Shown here: positions 1 through 10,935 of the stretch, in pieces
How the letters are laid out: every line of letters starts with the position of its first letter
Position numbering within the stretch: the stretch's first letter is position 1
Source: Alligator mississippiensis
Lineage: Eukaryota > Chordata > Crocodylia > Alligatoridae
Reading direction: 5' to 3'
DNA: 64,000 nucleotides
Assembly (NCBI RefSeq): GCF_030867095.1
Contig: NC_081824.1
Span: forward strand, 147,527,433-147,591,432
Translations under genes and position numbers: made by a program
Notes under the pieces: generated by a model
Seen by the model: only the letters and a program-made list of their open reading frames with translations
What the model was told of the DNA's origin: nothing
Database searches by the model: none

Positions 1-45
1 AAGCTTTCATGAACCCAAGTTCACTTCATCAGACGCTGTGAAAAG
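1..45 (-). repeat. Penelope-like repeat, end fragment with hammerhead-like core
   Basis: On the minus strand CTGATGA, then a pairing GTGAAC/GTTCAT, then GAAAGCTT. This is the same layout as the copies at 8146, 9807, 10368, 21615, 40385 and 43380. The rest of the copy lies before the window. Confidence 0.4.
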
Positions 46-409
46 ATGTGCAGAAAGCTCTTCAAAGCTCCAGACAAAGCTAGCAGAGCCAGTCATTAAT
101 GCTAATTAATGTTCCTGTTCTTTCTTAGGTAACTCTGCTGCTTAGTGTAATTTCATTTCAGTCATAGAAATGCTTTGGGTGCTGACAGAACTGACATTTG
201 TCACATGATCGGCCCCTTGAAAGCACTCTACATCCATACCCTAACAGAAGTCCATGGCTGCAGAGCATTTTAAAAGTGCCTGACCATGTGACAAATTAAC
301 CCTCATGTGATGATAGTTCAGATGAAGGTGCTCCAAAGCGAATGACCTTCATTAACTTCTGTCTATCTCTGCAAGTGGCTTGGGGCTGGGCTAGTACAGC
401 CAAGCCCCA

Positions 410-1700
410 CCCCCTGTGCTGTCTGCAGGATGGAAGCAAGGAGAAGGGACAGGTGTTTGCTATTGGGTCGGGGGGTAGGAAATCAAGGTCCACTTGGGAG
501 CAGATCCAGAAGGAGGTGCCTGTCTGCAGCCTCTCTCCCCTAACCCTACCCTGTGAAGGAATCCCCCTCTCTCTGCCCCTCACTTGGGTCAGCTCAGGTG
601 ACCCCCACTTATTTCCTCTTGCTTTTCTTTTGGTTCAGGCTGGTCAACCAGGTGATCTGGCCAGATAAAATTCCTAAGGGGAGGGGGGAACACTCTCTTC
701 CTCCAGCGGGCATTTAGAAAAGCCACAAGCAAAGTACCTCCAGGCGGCTGCCTGGAAGATTCTCTGAAAGTAAAGAGCTGGAAATTAGCCAGCAGTTAGG
801 ATTTATGTCTGGGCCAGATGTGTTCAAAAGGATTATTATGTCCAAGATTGTTTAAGACTCTGATTGATTATGTTTGCTCAAAGTGTATTCTGACTTCCTT
901 GTGCTACCCTCCCTCCCCCTCCGCCTCACCCTGATCAATAAAGGTATAACGTTACAGCATGCCTTGCTGTTTTACTGTGGAAAGAAGAGAAGCAAGTCTT
1001 TTTGCTCCCAGCTTAGCCAATAGAGCTTTTTTGTTTATGTTATGCTCAGTTCTACCTGAGGTTATCTTGAAATGCTTCGGGCTGTAAGAGGCACCGAGAA
1101 ATATAACTGTGGGCAAAGCACCCCCAAGGTTCACAGGGTCTGTGTGCTCCAGGCTCCACAGAGCCCTAACAGAGACCAGTGCCTGGGTGATGGCAGTGTT
1201 ACCCCAGGCTTGCGTATGTTCTCCAGGAAGTCGGACAGCCGGCTGTAGGCACCCCACGAGAGACACTCAAAGCGAGGCTTTTGGGATTGGCACAGTGAGG
1301 CAGGTGGCTCTGCGTAGTAGCTCCCCTTACTGTGCTGTCACACACTTCACCCCCCACCCCCAATTCCAGTGTTGTCTACAGGATGGAAAGGGGAAGAAGG
1401 GAGGAGAGGGAGCTCTGGGCTGGGGTTTGCCCAGCCTGGCCTGGGGGGTGTGGGTGGACTGGAGCCCCTCCTGCCTTGGCAGATAGTATTAGATCCACCC
1501 ACCCCTCCTCCAGCACAGGCTAGGCAAACCCCAGCCTGGAGCTCCCTCCTCTCCCTTTTCCCTCCTCCCATGCTGCAGACAGCACCAGAGTTGGGGGCGG
1601 GGGGCAGGGGAGAGAGGCTGCAGACAGGCAGCTATTCCTGGATCAGCTCCAAAGTGGACCTCGATTCCCCACCCCCCAACCCAACAGCAAACATCTATTG
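410..1700. repeat. GC-rich inverted repeats
   Basis: Segment 450-542 recurs inverted at 1601-1696 (shared GAGAGAGGCTGCAGACAGGC on one strand). Inside, 1366-1588 is itself a palindrome, with GGCTGGGGTTTGCC against GGCAAACCCCAGCC. Frames here are composition artefacts. The transposon family is not recognised. Confidence 0.55.
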
Positions 1701-4700
1701 GGCCGGGGCAGGGGTCACTCTAACTCATGGCGCTTTCTGTGAATTAGAGCAGGGAGCTGCATGTCTGTTGGTGCCTTTTGGCTTAATCTCATATCCAATA
1801 CTGTTATGAAATGCAGGTTAATTAATGATGTAATATTCAATACTTTCATAGATGGAAAACACCAGATGAATCTGATGAAAAGAAATATGAATCTGATGAT
1901 CAGAAATACTTTTTGCATCAATGCATAATTGATGCAGTGAACTCACTGCCACAGTGTGTTAAGGAATAATAATCTTAGGATTCAGATAAATATTAGAAAT
2001 TCTATTATTAACAAGAATATAATTTATATGGATAAGAAGATTGCCATCTAGGGCTCAACTACCTAGGATAACCATTAATAAGATATATCAACCCCCCATC
2101 CCTCAGAATGTAAGCTAACAGCCAATTACTAGGGGTCTGGTAGAAACTTCCTCTACAGATAAATAATTGTATCTCCATTCATCATAAAGCAGTAACGTAC
2201 ACAGATAATGTCCATAGTAGCTCAGAGAGAAGCAAAACTTATTAGCCCACATATGAGGACCAACATAGTTAACTGCTATGTTGCACTAACATAGCTATAC
2301 TGCTTCTGGTTCCAGAGGTATATCCAAAGCTATCTAAGGTATCCTTGCAGAGTGCTGCTTTATGCAATCGAGTCATAGTCTATTCAGTATGAGATTTTGC
2401 AGTTTCATCTGAAATCTTTCATATAGGATCCTTTCAGAGATGGGATGAATTCTGGATTAAATGGACCATCAAGTGCCCAGTCTCGGGAACTGAAATTTCC
2501 ATCCTGGATCAGACCAATGATGATCCATATAACGTAGTACCCTGTCTTCAACAGGGGCCTTTACCCCTTTAAGCCTCTGACTGAGTACTGATGAAACAGC
2601 ATGCCTCTCAAGCATTTTTCCAACCCTCGGCAATCCCTGTGGTATTGTGAAGTGTGCAGCATTTGAATGAGCAACAATTTTTTGTGACTTCAGGTAACAG
2701 GGGTTTTTTAGACCACAAGACCACCTACTTCATTAAAACAAAATGGAAGTCATATTCAAACCCAGGCCATCAGAGGTAAACAGAGCATGAATTCACTGCC
2801 TCCATATTTAAAGGCTTCAAAGGCTTTCACTTAAAATCCTTTTCTGCTCTGGAGCTCAGCATGAGTCTGGCTGCAGGGAGGTTTTGTGTGGTGGCCTGTC
2901 AGCTTACATCTCAAACACAGTGAAATTCAACTAATTGTAAGTGTGCATTGCTCCTGTTGTACACAACACTCAGCTACTCGTGCAATGCCTGCTTCAGGCT
3001 GGCTGTGTGACTCTATCCACTTACTGCAACAGAAGATACCTGCTTTCAGTCTTTGAAAAATGTCAGAGCAGGGCAAGAAGCTTCATTTTATTCCTGATAT
3101 TTCTATGATTGTTTTGGTGCAGAAAGGTTTAGTTCACCTAGTGCATGCGAGCCATGATTTGCAGAAATAATTTAAGTTTAAATTAAGCACAGTAAGAGGG
3201 GGGGTTTTCTTCTGACTTTGATCTATACCTTCTGTAGAAGACTGTCCATCAAGCCATGTTGTCTGTACTGTCTATCTGAGGGTCAGAATCAGCAAGACAA
3301 AAAAAAAAGGAATCGGAACAAAAAAAAGGGAATAGCTCATATTTAAAGGCTTTCTCTGACCCATAGTAGCCTCCGTCAGTACTAATCCTTAGGCATTTGT
3401 TGAGTTCCAAAAGGTCAATAACCATGGAGGTTTAATTTGTTCATTATGCAAAACTGTTTTGCTCAGAGTTTTCATGATCATATTAGAGATGCAGATTGTC
3501 AGTGGAATAAGAAGTATCTCCTCAATTATTCATTATTTGGGTATTGTTATGTGATATTTGTGACTATCCACCAGTCACATGATTTTCTTTCTCTTCCTTG
3601 ACTGGGTGAGCCAGTCCAACAGCTATTTCTGCTTCTATCTAAAATTAATTTTGTTTTGCCACTACATTAAACTAATCTCTTCTTTAAGATAAACTTGGCT
3701 ATAAGCTCAAATTCTACTCAGCATAAACATTTGAATGAACAAAATGTCATTCATGCATCTTTGCAAAAAGGCTGAATCAGAAGCTAGACTTTATTTCACT
3801 GAATCTATCCATATTCAGTTAATATAATTTGAAGTTCTTTCAAAGTGCACTGCACCTCTAAAATCAAAGCAAATGTATCAAAGGTGGTAGCACTTGAAAT
3901 CATTGCTACCTGAAAACTGTTTGGTATCCTATGGGATGAGAGACCTTCAAAATCAGCTTCCTTCTCAACAATGCCAATATCACCCTTGTTACCAATCTAA
4001 ATAGTGAAACTAATGACTCATTGCTTATGGAAATTGAACTTCCCTCTTTCAAAGGAAAACCCTCCAGTACCATTAAAGATGAGTTAATGTGGAGAGTTGA
4101 GTGACATGCTTCTTATCCATATAATGTTGAGTGACCCTATCTACTTAGATAAACAAGAAAAGATAGACAGAAAAAACACTTCAGTCCCAAGGACTGTTAT
4201 TCTGCTGTGCTTAAAGTTTCATAAAAAAAAAAGCAAAACATGAACATATTTTTTTTCACAAGGATCTCTCCCTAAGACTCATCCTAAATCTCCACCACAC
4301 CTGTTTATCATTCACCAATTGTGCCTTGTCTCCGACATAGATTGAAAGCTCTCTGGGGCAGAGATTAATTCACTGCTGCTGGCAACCCTGGTTTGTTTTT
4401 CTTTCCTTTAATCCTCTTTTGAGATTCATAGTTTTGCCAACCCCAAGACTTAAAAAATCACAAGTCAAGCCTCAACAAATTTTAACAGTAGCTGAAAAGT
4501 CACAGGGTTTAAAAAAATATATATGTGGGCTCATTTCATTTGTCTTCAGACTTCTGATCCTTTTCAACTTTTCTCTGCAACTATGTGAGCTAGAAACTTA
4601 CTTTTATAAAGGAAGCTGAGTTTTTCACAGGGTTACATAATTCCAAGATCTGGGATTTTAATAAATGCATCAAACATTGCAAGTCTTTCAATGTAATTGT

Positions 4701-4820
4701 AAGATTTGACTAAACTCATGGCACGGTATTGTCTGACCAGAAAGATAACGCATTCCGTGTAATTAAGCTTAAAATGACTTCCTACCTAGAATCCTTCACT
4801 TTATTTAAACTTTCTTTTAT
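1701..4820. other. Gene-free stretch
   Basis: AT-rich sequence with short A and T tracts. I see no gene, RNA or clear repeat. Confidence 0.5.
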
Positions 4821-4825
4821 CTGAT

Positions 4826-5000
4826 GAGGTAAGGATTGCTGTGGGTGATATCTGTTCTTGGACCAACCGCATGGCTGAGATAGACTTTGACAAGCTTTTG
4901 AAGCAAAGCATTCAGATTGCATTTGAAAGTGTGTCTAAGTCTACCCCAGCCATGCAGATGGTTCAATAAAAGCTATCACTCACAACAATCCTTACCTTTC
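4826..5000. repeat. Small inverted-repeat element built of two repeat tails
   Basis: Arms of about 38 bp: GGTAAGGATTGCTGTGGGTG at the left, its complement in ACTCACAACAATCCTTACC at the right. Both arms carry the 'GGTTCAATAAAAGCTATCAC' tail seen, in variant form, in the Penelope-like copies, so it may be two tails head to head. Confidence 0.45.
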
Positions 5001-5261
5001 ACATATTTCTTGCATGTTCATGGCTAAAACATTACCCAAAAGTGCCATTTTATCCAATGACTATTTAATTCAAAAAAGTATATACTGCACTGGACCCAGG
5101 GAGCTGGATTCCCTTCCTTTCAGGGGAATGTCTTCCTCACTGGACTATAAAGTTGGATTCCCTTTTGGTTGCTCTCCAGCTGGATCCACGACTCTTTCGT
5201 TTCTTTCCACCAAAGGCCCAGCATCAACAGAAGGAACAGAAGATGCCCTCAGTACTGGCTA

Positions 5262-5335
5262 ACCTGGGGTCTAGTGGTTAGGTCACTTTCCCAGAAAGTG
5301 GACGAGGTGGATTCAAATCCCCCAGGGCGAGAGGG
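5262..5335 (+). repeat. tRNA-like SINE head
   Basis: Contains an A box-like TAGTGGTTAGGTC and a B box-like GGATTCAAATCC at tRNA spacing, with a pairable anticodon-like arm CACTT/AAGTG. The acceptor stem is poor, so this is a SINE head rather than a gene. Confidence 0.45.
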
Positions 5336-5880
5336 TAAGCACCCCAAATATTCTACTTTATGGCCAAATGCCTTAACCATAGTCAAAAGATGGGTTGGCT
5401 GTCCTCTTCACAAGCATTTTCTAGGATACTGAGATAATAGAGGGATGTAATATGCAGTGCTGAGTTCAGAGACATCCCTGAGTATAACACTTTCTGTTGC
5501 CTGCCTTTAGATGACTCCCTGCAGGCTCTGGAGGTGCATAAGGTTGCCCATTGCCAGAATGGGAAAGGTATAGTTATCTGGAGATCAGACCAGGATTGGC
5601 TTCAAGAGATACACCAGGCTGCTCATTGACATAATGGGAGACCTATCTATGTACCTTGCTGGGCGGAATAGGATCATTCTCCTGAGGGAAAGTGCATATA
5701 TTTTTGCCCAAGTAGCTGCACAGGGTTAAATATCTAGAAGGTAGAATAGGTCATGGTCTCTTTTTTTTTACTGTGTGTTTTACAGAGCCTGTTACTTTAA
5801 CCCTAATCCTTAATATAAAACTCTAAATTATATCATTACAGAAATAATAAGAATCAATATAATATTTGGTTAGTCATTAA

Positions 5881-7484
5881 CAGGGATCCAGGTTTTCTGT
5901 TCACCATGGAAAAAAATCAGTAAAACATGGATTTTATCATTTTAAGGAGAAAAACCCACTTCTTCTCCTTTAAAGGAGAAAAACACAGGAAACAGTGGGT
6001 TTCCCCTTCCAGGCTGGCAGAGTTCCAGCTTGCAAGGGGTTGAGGGGAGTGGGAGGTGGGCAATCAGGTAGTGGGAGCCATGTGCATGTACATATGCACA
6101 TGGCCACCAGGCAGCCTGGAGAGCAGCTCCCATAGGTAAGTTTAGTGGTGGGGGGGGCAGGAATTGAGGCCCCCATAGTGAGGGAGGGAGTTGGACAGGG
6201 CTTGGGGTGCTGCTTAGCTGGTGTGGGGCATGGGACTTGGGGTCCAGGGCCATGCACAGTCAAAGGGCTTGGGCAGGGAGTGGAATAGATCCATCCACAG
6301 GTGGCTCATCTGGAGGGCAGAGGTGGGGGGCTAGCTGCATGCTGCTGCATGCACTCCCAGGGGGGAAGGGGGAGCACGTGGTCCCCAGATTTGTGCATGG
6401 GGCAGGGGTGGATGTAGGCTGCCTGCTGCAGGCATGGGCTCCTTACCCTGCTGCCCTCCCACCAGGGTCTCAGGCAGGACCTGGAGCAGCAGGGCAGAAT
6501 AGGACAGGGAAGCTTGGTGCTGCTGGGAGCCCTATGCTGCCATGGCAAGGTACCCCCTGCCTGCCCAGCAGCAGCAAAGGCAGTGGTAGGGAGTTGTTTC
6601 CCAGCAGTGGCACCAAGCTTCCTCAGCCAGCAAGCTCTGCACTGCTGTGCCAGGTCCCACCTGCTGGGTTGCAGAGGCCTCAGGGGAGGGCAGCAAAGCA
6701 AGGAGCCTGAGCCTGCAGCAGGCAGCCCGCACCTGCCCTCCCTAACCATGGGCTCTGCTCCGGCTGTGCCTCCCATTGTGGGGGGGAGCCAGGCTCTGCA
6801 TCCTGCTCCACCATAGCAGCCACCACTTCCCATGGGAAGCAGCCAGGGCTCAGGAGCTGCTGCAGGGGCAGGGGGCTGCAGACCCAGGTCCCTGGCCCTC
6901 TATCCCTGGCAGCTGGGGGCCTGCTTCAGCAGGGCTGGAGTGGCAGTGGGCTGTGGGTGGGGAGTGAGGGGCACCAGCAGGGCCAGGGGGCTGTGGTTGG
7001 GGAGTGAGGGGCATTAGCGGGGTGGGGGGAAGGCTGTGGGTGGGGAATAAGGGGCAGCAGCAGGGCTGGGGGGCTGGGGGTCAGGAGTGAGGGGCAATGT
7101 CATGGGCAGGGCACTGGCATGTCAGGGCTGCTTGGTGCCACAAAGCAGTGGCAGGGGACAGCCACAGCTGGACCTGCATTCTGGTGAGCAAAGGGGGCAG
7201 GGGGAAACTCTGATTTTCCGTGATAAAAAACCAAAATCAAGTGCCAAAATTTATGCATATTTAAAATGTATTTTATTATAGTGATTGAGGCACTGGTAGG
7301 CTTCCAAATTGCTTAAAATTGTAAATATATCAATACAAAATTGTGTTCAGCTGATACCTATATATATAGTGGCATTTCATTTTGATCATAGATTTGGGGT
7401 TTTTTAGTCAGAAAATCTGTGATTTTTTTTTTTTTTTAAATCAGAGAATTTGTAATTTTTAAAACAGAGGTACCAGGATCCTTG
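5881..7484. mobile_element. hAT-like element with GC-rich filling
   Basis: Ends CAGGGATCCAGG and the complement of CCAGGATCCTTG. Flanks GTCATTAA and TTCATAAG agree at 5 of 8. The AT-rich ends enclose about 1.2 kb of GC-rich DNA with an internal palindrome centred near 6560 (GAAGCTTGGTGCTGCTGGG against its complement) and a 40-bp minisatellite at 6950-7095. Frames on both strands in this block are artefacts. Confidence 0.5.
6950..7095 (+). repeat. Minisatellite, about 40-bp unit
   Basis: Three to four imperfect units starting CTGTGGGTGGGGAGTGAGGG at about 6951, 6991 and 7034. Confidence 0.7.
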
Positions 7485-8135
7485 TTCATAAGCATGTCCT
7501 TCAGGGCAATATCTCTTGTGTCAAGAGCTAATAAATTGGGTATTGAGTAACTTTCCAGTGGTGACCAACCTATTTTTAAGTCTCCACATGCAAAAGCATT
7601 TGTCTTTCAGATCAACTCTTAGCTTTCCTCTCACATTTAGCCAACTTGTGTCACCCAGTAAGTCAACAATGCCTCAGTAAGGTGGAAATAATATTGAAAT
7701 ACAACCACAAGAGATCAGCCACTTCAATAAACAGCTCTGCCTGCTCACAATGAATTCATTATCCACTAGTTTTCAACTCTATGAAAACTTTGCAACTTAT
7801 TCTCACCTGATTATGCAGTCCCTTTCTTTTTCCAAGCTACTGCATCTGAAGTGCTGATTATACTGTATTTTCTGGATTCTGTGATCTCTTAAGTGATGTG
7901 TGCAATATGTATTAAGTTTCCACTCTCAGGAGTTCAGTGTAATTGTGATCCTGCAACTATAAGCAATAAAAGTTTTTGAGGGCAGCAATGTTTGGGATTC
8001 AGGAACAGAAACAGTACTAGAACTGAATTGGGTCTGACGGTAATCCAAGGCCCACTGAAATCAACCAAAAAAAATGTCCCTGACTTCCATGCACTTTTGC
8101 TTAGATCTTCTTTGTAGAATGAGTTCTACCTACTT
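7485..8135. other. Gene-free stretch
   Basis: AT-rich, nothing recognised. Confidence 0.5.
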
Positions 8136-8139
8136 TTCC

Positions 8140-8240
8140 CAAAGCCTGACGAAGGGACTTTCACCCCGAAAGCTTGCAGAAAAGGACAATTTTCTTGCCA
8201 TTTTCCAGTTGGTCTAATAAAAGGTATCATTTTGGAACCT
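8140..8240 (+). repeat. Penelope-like repeat copy with hammerhead-like core
   Basis: CTGACGA (8146-8152), a GGG/CCC stem, GAAA (8168-8171), GCTTGC, then the tail TTGGTCTAATAAAAGGTATC. Family assignment is inferred from the core and tail. Confidence 0.5.
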
Positions 8241-8394
8241 TAACTTCTGCCCTTTTTTCCATAATTCCATCTCTATCTATCCTGCTAGTAATCTCCAAAT
8301 TGTGTTGGCTGGATAACTTGATATAGGGAGGCCCAGTTATATATCACTTAATTTTAACCAAAAGAAAAGAAGAGAAGAATTGTTAGTATATTGT

Positions 8395-8605
8395 TCTTAC
8401 ATAGTACCTTCCATCCGAGGGTATGAATGTAACTGATCATTTGCACATTACAATACTCTTTGAAGTAGGAAAATATCAGTATACCATTTGGCAGATGGAA
8501 AAACTATAGTTAAGAGATTTATCCAAAATCTGAGTCCTCTATTGATAGTACAGAGAATGGAATCCCGAGTCTCTTCTTTAACTGCTAAACCATATTTCTC
8601 TGTTA
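8395..8605 (-). repeat. MIR-like SINE remnant
   Basis: The plus strand has the complement pattern of MIR: CCATTTGGCAGATGGAAAAAC, then AGAGATTTATCCAAAATCTGAG, ending in TTTAACTGCTAAACCATA, the complement of a tRNA-like head. Confidence 0.5.
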
Positions 8606-8876
8606 ACATTCATAGCTTGAGTCCTGAACAGCATGTTGCTACTTATTTATTTTATGTATTTATGTGAGAAGGATAACAGCAATCCTCACAAATCTCTATA
8701 GACTAGGCTAGACTAGAGAAGACTAGACTAGAAATTCTATCTGACTGAATGAAATATTATCTAGCTTTGACCTACAACATAAAGGAGACAAGGTAAGGTA
8801 CTATTGGTTCATCCTTTCTTCGTTCATAGCAGAAGTGTAAAATTCTCATCAACTTTGGTGCCACATTAAAGATATA

Positions 8877-9761
8877 CAGGCAGTCCTTGACTTATGACTG
8901 TTTGAGTTACAATGAACTGCAGTTACGACATTTGTAAACTGACACCTGGGTTTCGAAGTTCCGACATGGGTTTCAACTTTACAACGCTGAATGCTGGATG
9001 CAGGCCTGTCAGTGTAAGGGAAGGGGGAAGGAAAGGGCCGTGGGTGGGCAGATCAGGGCCCCTGTGGGAGTGGGGGCTGGGGCTGAAACAGGCAGTGGGG
9101 CAAACATTGCCCAGCTGGGCTGCACCGGGCTCTAGGAGCAGGGGCTATGGGTGGCAGGAGAAGCTGCAGCTTGTCCGGCTGCTCCCCTGGCTGTGCCCTG
9201 CCCTGCTGGGGCGAAGCAGACTGTGCCAAGGCTGTGCCGGATGACCGCGGAAGAAGCAGCAGCTCAAGCCATGGCTCGTCTGGCTGCTCCCCTGGCTGCC
9301 CCCACCGGGATGAGGCAGGTGGTTCCAGGCAGCTGCAGGAGAAGCCACAGCTCATCCAGCTGATTCCCCAGCTGCTCGCACTGGGGTGAGGCAGATAGTG
9401 CCAGGGCTGAGCCAGGCAGCCGCAAGAGAACCCGCAGCCTGTCCAGCAGCTCCTGCTGCTTGTCCGGGAGGGCATGGTTGGGGTGGGGAGGGATGTGTAA
9501 CCCCCAGATCTGGTATATTTACAATATAAATACATATAGACAAATAATATAGATACATTTATTTATTTTATATAATTTATTGAGTACTGTACAAAATTCT
9601 GGGTTATTTTGGGTGAAAACAGGGTATCAGGCCTTGGTTCAAGAACCAATCCCCCATTTATAACATTATTTCCTATGGGAAAATTGGTTCCGAGTTACAA
9701 TGTTTTGACTTAAAACACGGTTTTCAGGAACCAATTGTGTCATAAGTCTGAGGACTGCCCG
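8877..9761. mobile_element. Tigger/mariner-like element with TA duplication
   Basis: Flanked by TA on both sides. Ends CAGGCAGTCCTTGACTTATGAC and the complement of TCATAAGTCTGAGGACTGCCCG. AT-rich ends surround a GC-rich 88-bp minisatellite. No transposase is seen. Confidence 0.65.
9150..9470 (+). repeat. GC-rich minisatellite inside the Tigger-like element
   Basis: About three and a half imperfect units of 85-90 bp, each with a GAAGC(T/C)(G/A)CAGCT(T/C) start and a CTGCTCCCCTGGCTG-like middle. Confidence 0.55.
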
Positions 9762-9806
9762 TAGTTTATTTTAAGTTATTTTTATAAATGAAGACATTTA
9801 TCCATG

Positions 9807-10935
9807 GTATCCAGGTTGTAGCCATACTGGTCTAGAGGCAAAAGGAATTAGAACTCACAGTAGAGGTGATATCTTTTATTAGACCAAGTAGATGCTTGCA
9901 AAAAAAAATCTTTATTTGCAAGCTTTCGGGCACAGGCACCCTTCTTCAGACATAGGAGAAAAGATTCTAAATGTTCTCCTAGATAGAAATGAAAGTTTAT
10001 AATTCATAGGAGAGTTGAAGGTAGGGTAAAATCTCCTGTTTGGAACCGTTCATTTTACGCAGATTAGGCTCAGAGAAAAGTTGGAATAGTCTGCTTACCT
10101 CAAAGTTGTTTGGTGGCAAGCAGGGTGTAAAGTCATATTTCCTTCTGGTTATGATGTTTCATATTTCACAGAAGAGTAAAAAGATGCTCTTTTGAGCAGG
10201 AATTTCTTATGTGGTGAGCTATCTCTGGGCTTTGTGATAATCCAAATTACTTTGAACAAAGGCAAGAGTAAGGTCTCAAGTTTCAGGTGGTAAAACTTGC
10301 TTCCTCCTTGTAAAATTATGAAGATTTTATTTTAAAAATTAGCTACAATTCAATATCTTCCATGTGTCAGGTATCCAGATTGTAGCCATGTTGCTCTAGA
10401 GGCAAAAGGAATCAGAACTCATGATAAAGGTGATATCTTTTATTAGACCAGCTAGATGTTTGGGGGAAAAAATTATTTATTTGCAAGCTTTCAGGCACAG
10501 GCACACTTCTTCAGCCATAGGAGAAAAGATTGTAAAAGTTTTTCTAGGTAGAAATGAAAGTTCATATTTCATAGGAGAGTTGAAGGTATGATAAAATCAG
10601 GAGTTTGGTGATTTTGTCATGAGAGCTGGCATTACTGCCATTCTATCTTTTTACTCTTCGAGAAATATGAAACATCATAACTCAGGGGTGGGCAAAATGT
10701 GGCCCAGGGGGCGGATGCAGCCCACCAGGTCATTCTATCCAGCCCACGGGCCCCTAAAAAATTTAGAAAATTAATATTTATCTGCCCCTGGCTGCTTATC
10801 ATGTGGCCCTCAATGGCTTGCCAAAACTCAGGAAGTGGCCCTCCGCCCAAAATAATTGCCCACCCTTGTCATAACTAGAAGGAAATATGACTCTGCATCC
10901 TCCTTGCCATCAAACAACTGCAAGCCTACTTCCTA
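9807..10935 (-). repeat. Penelope-like repeats in tandem, partly inverted
   Basis: Two similar copies of about 220 bp begin at about 9807 and 10368 (GTATCCAG..TTGTAGCCAT, tail complement TCTTTTATTAGACCA, core complement GCAAGCTTTC..CTTCTTCAG). Sequence beyond the first copy (10120-10190) recurs inverted beyond the second (10640-10910), where a hAT element splits it. Tandem and inverted partial copies are usual for Penelope-like elements. Confidence 0.5.
10683..10868. mobile_element. Short hAT element with perfect 8-bp duplication
   Basis: TCATAACT on both sides (10675-10682, 10869-10876). Ends CAGGGGTGGGCAA and the complement of TTGCCCACCCTTG. 186 bp, inserted in the Penelope-like repeat and therefore younger than it. 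Related copies at 44915 and 27205. Confidence 0.85.

Noticed and set aside
6207-6833. Overlapping long frames on both strands
   Set aside because: They fall in the GC-rich filling of a DNA transposon, with no family resemblance and an internal palindrome.
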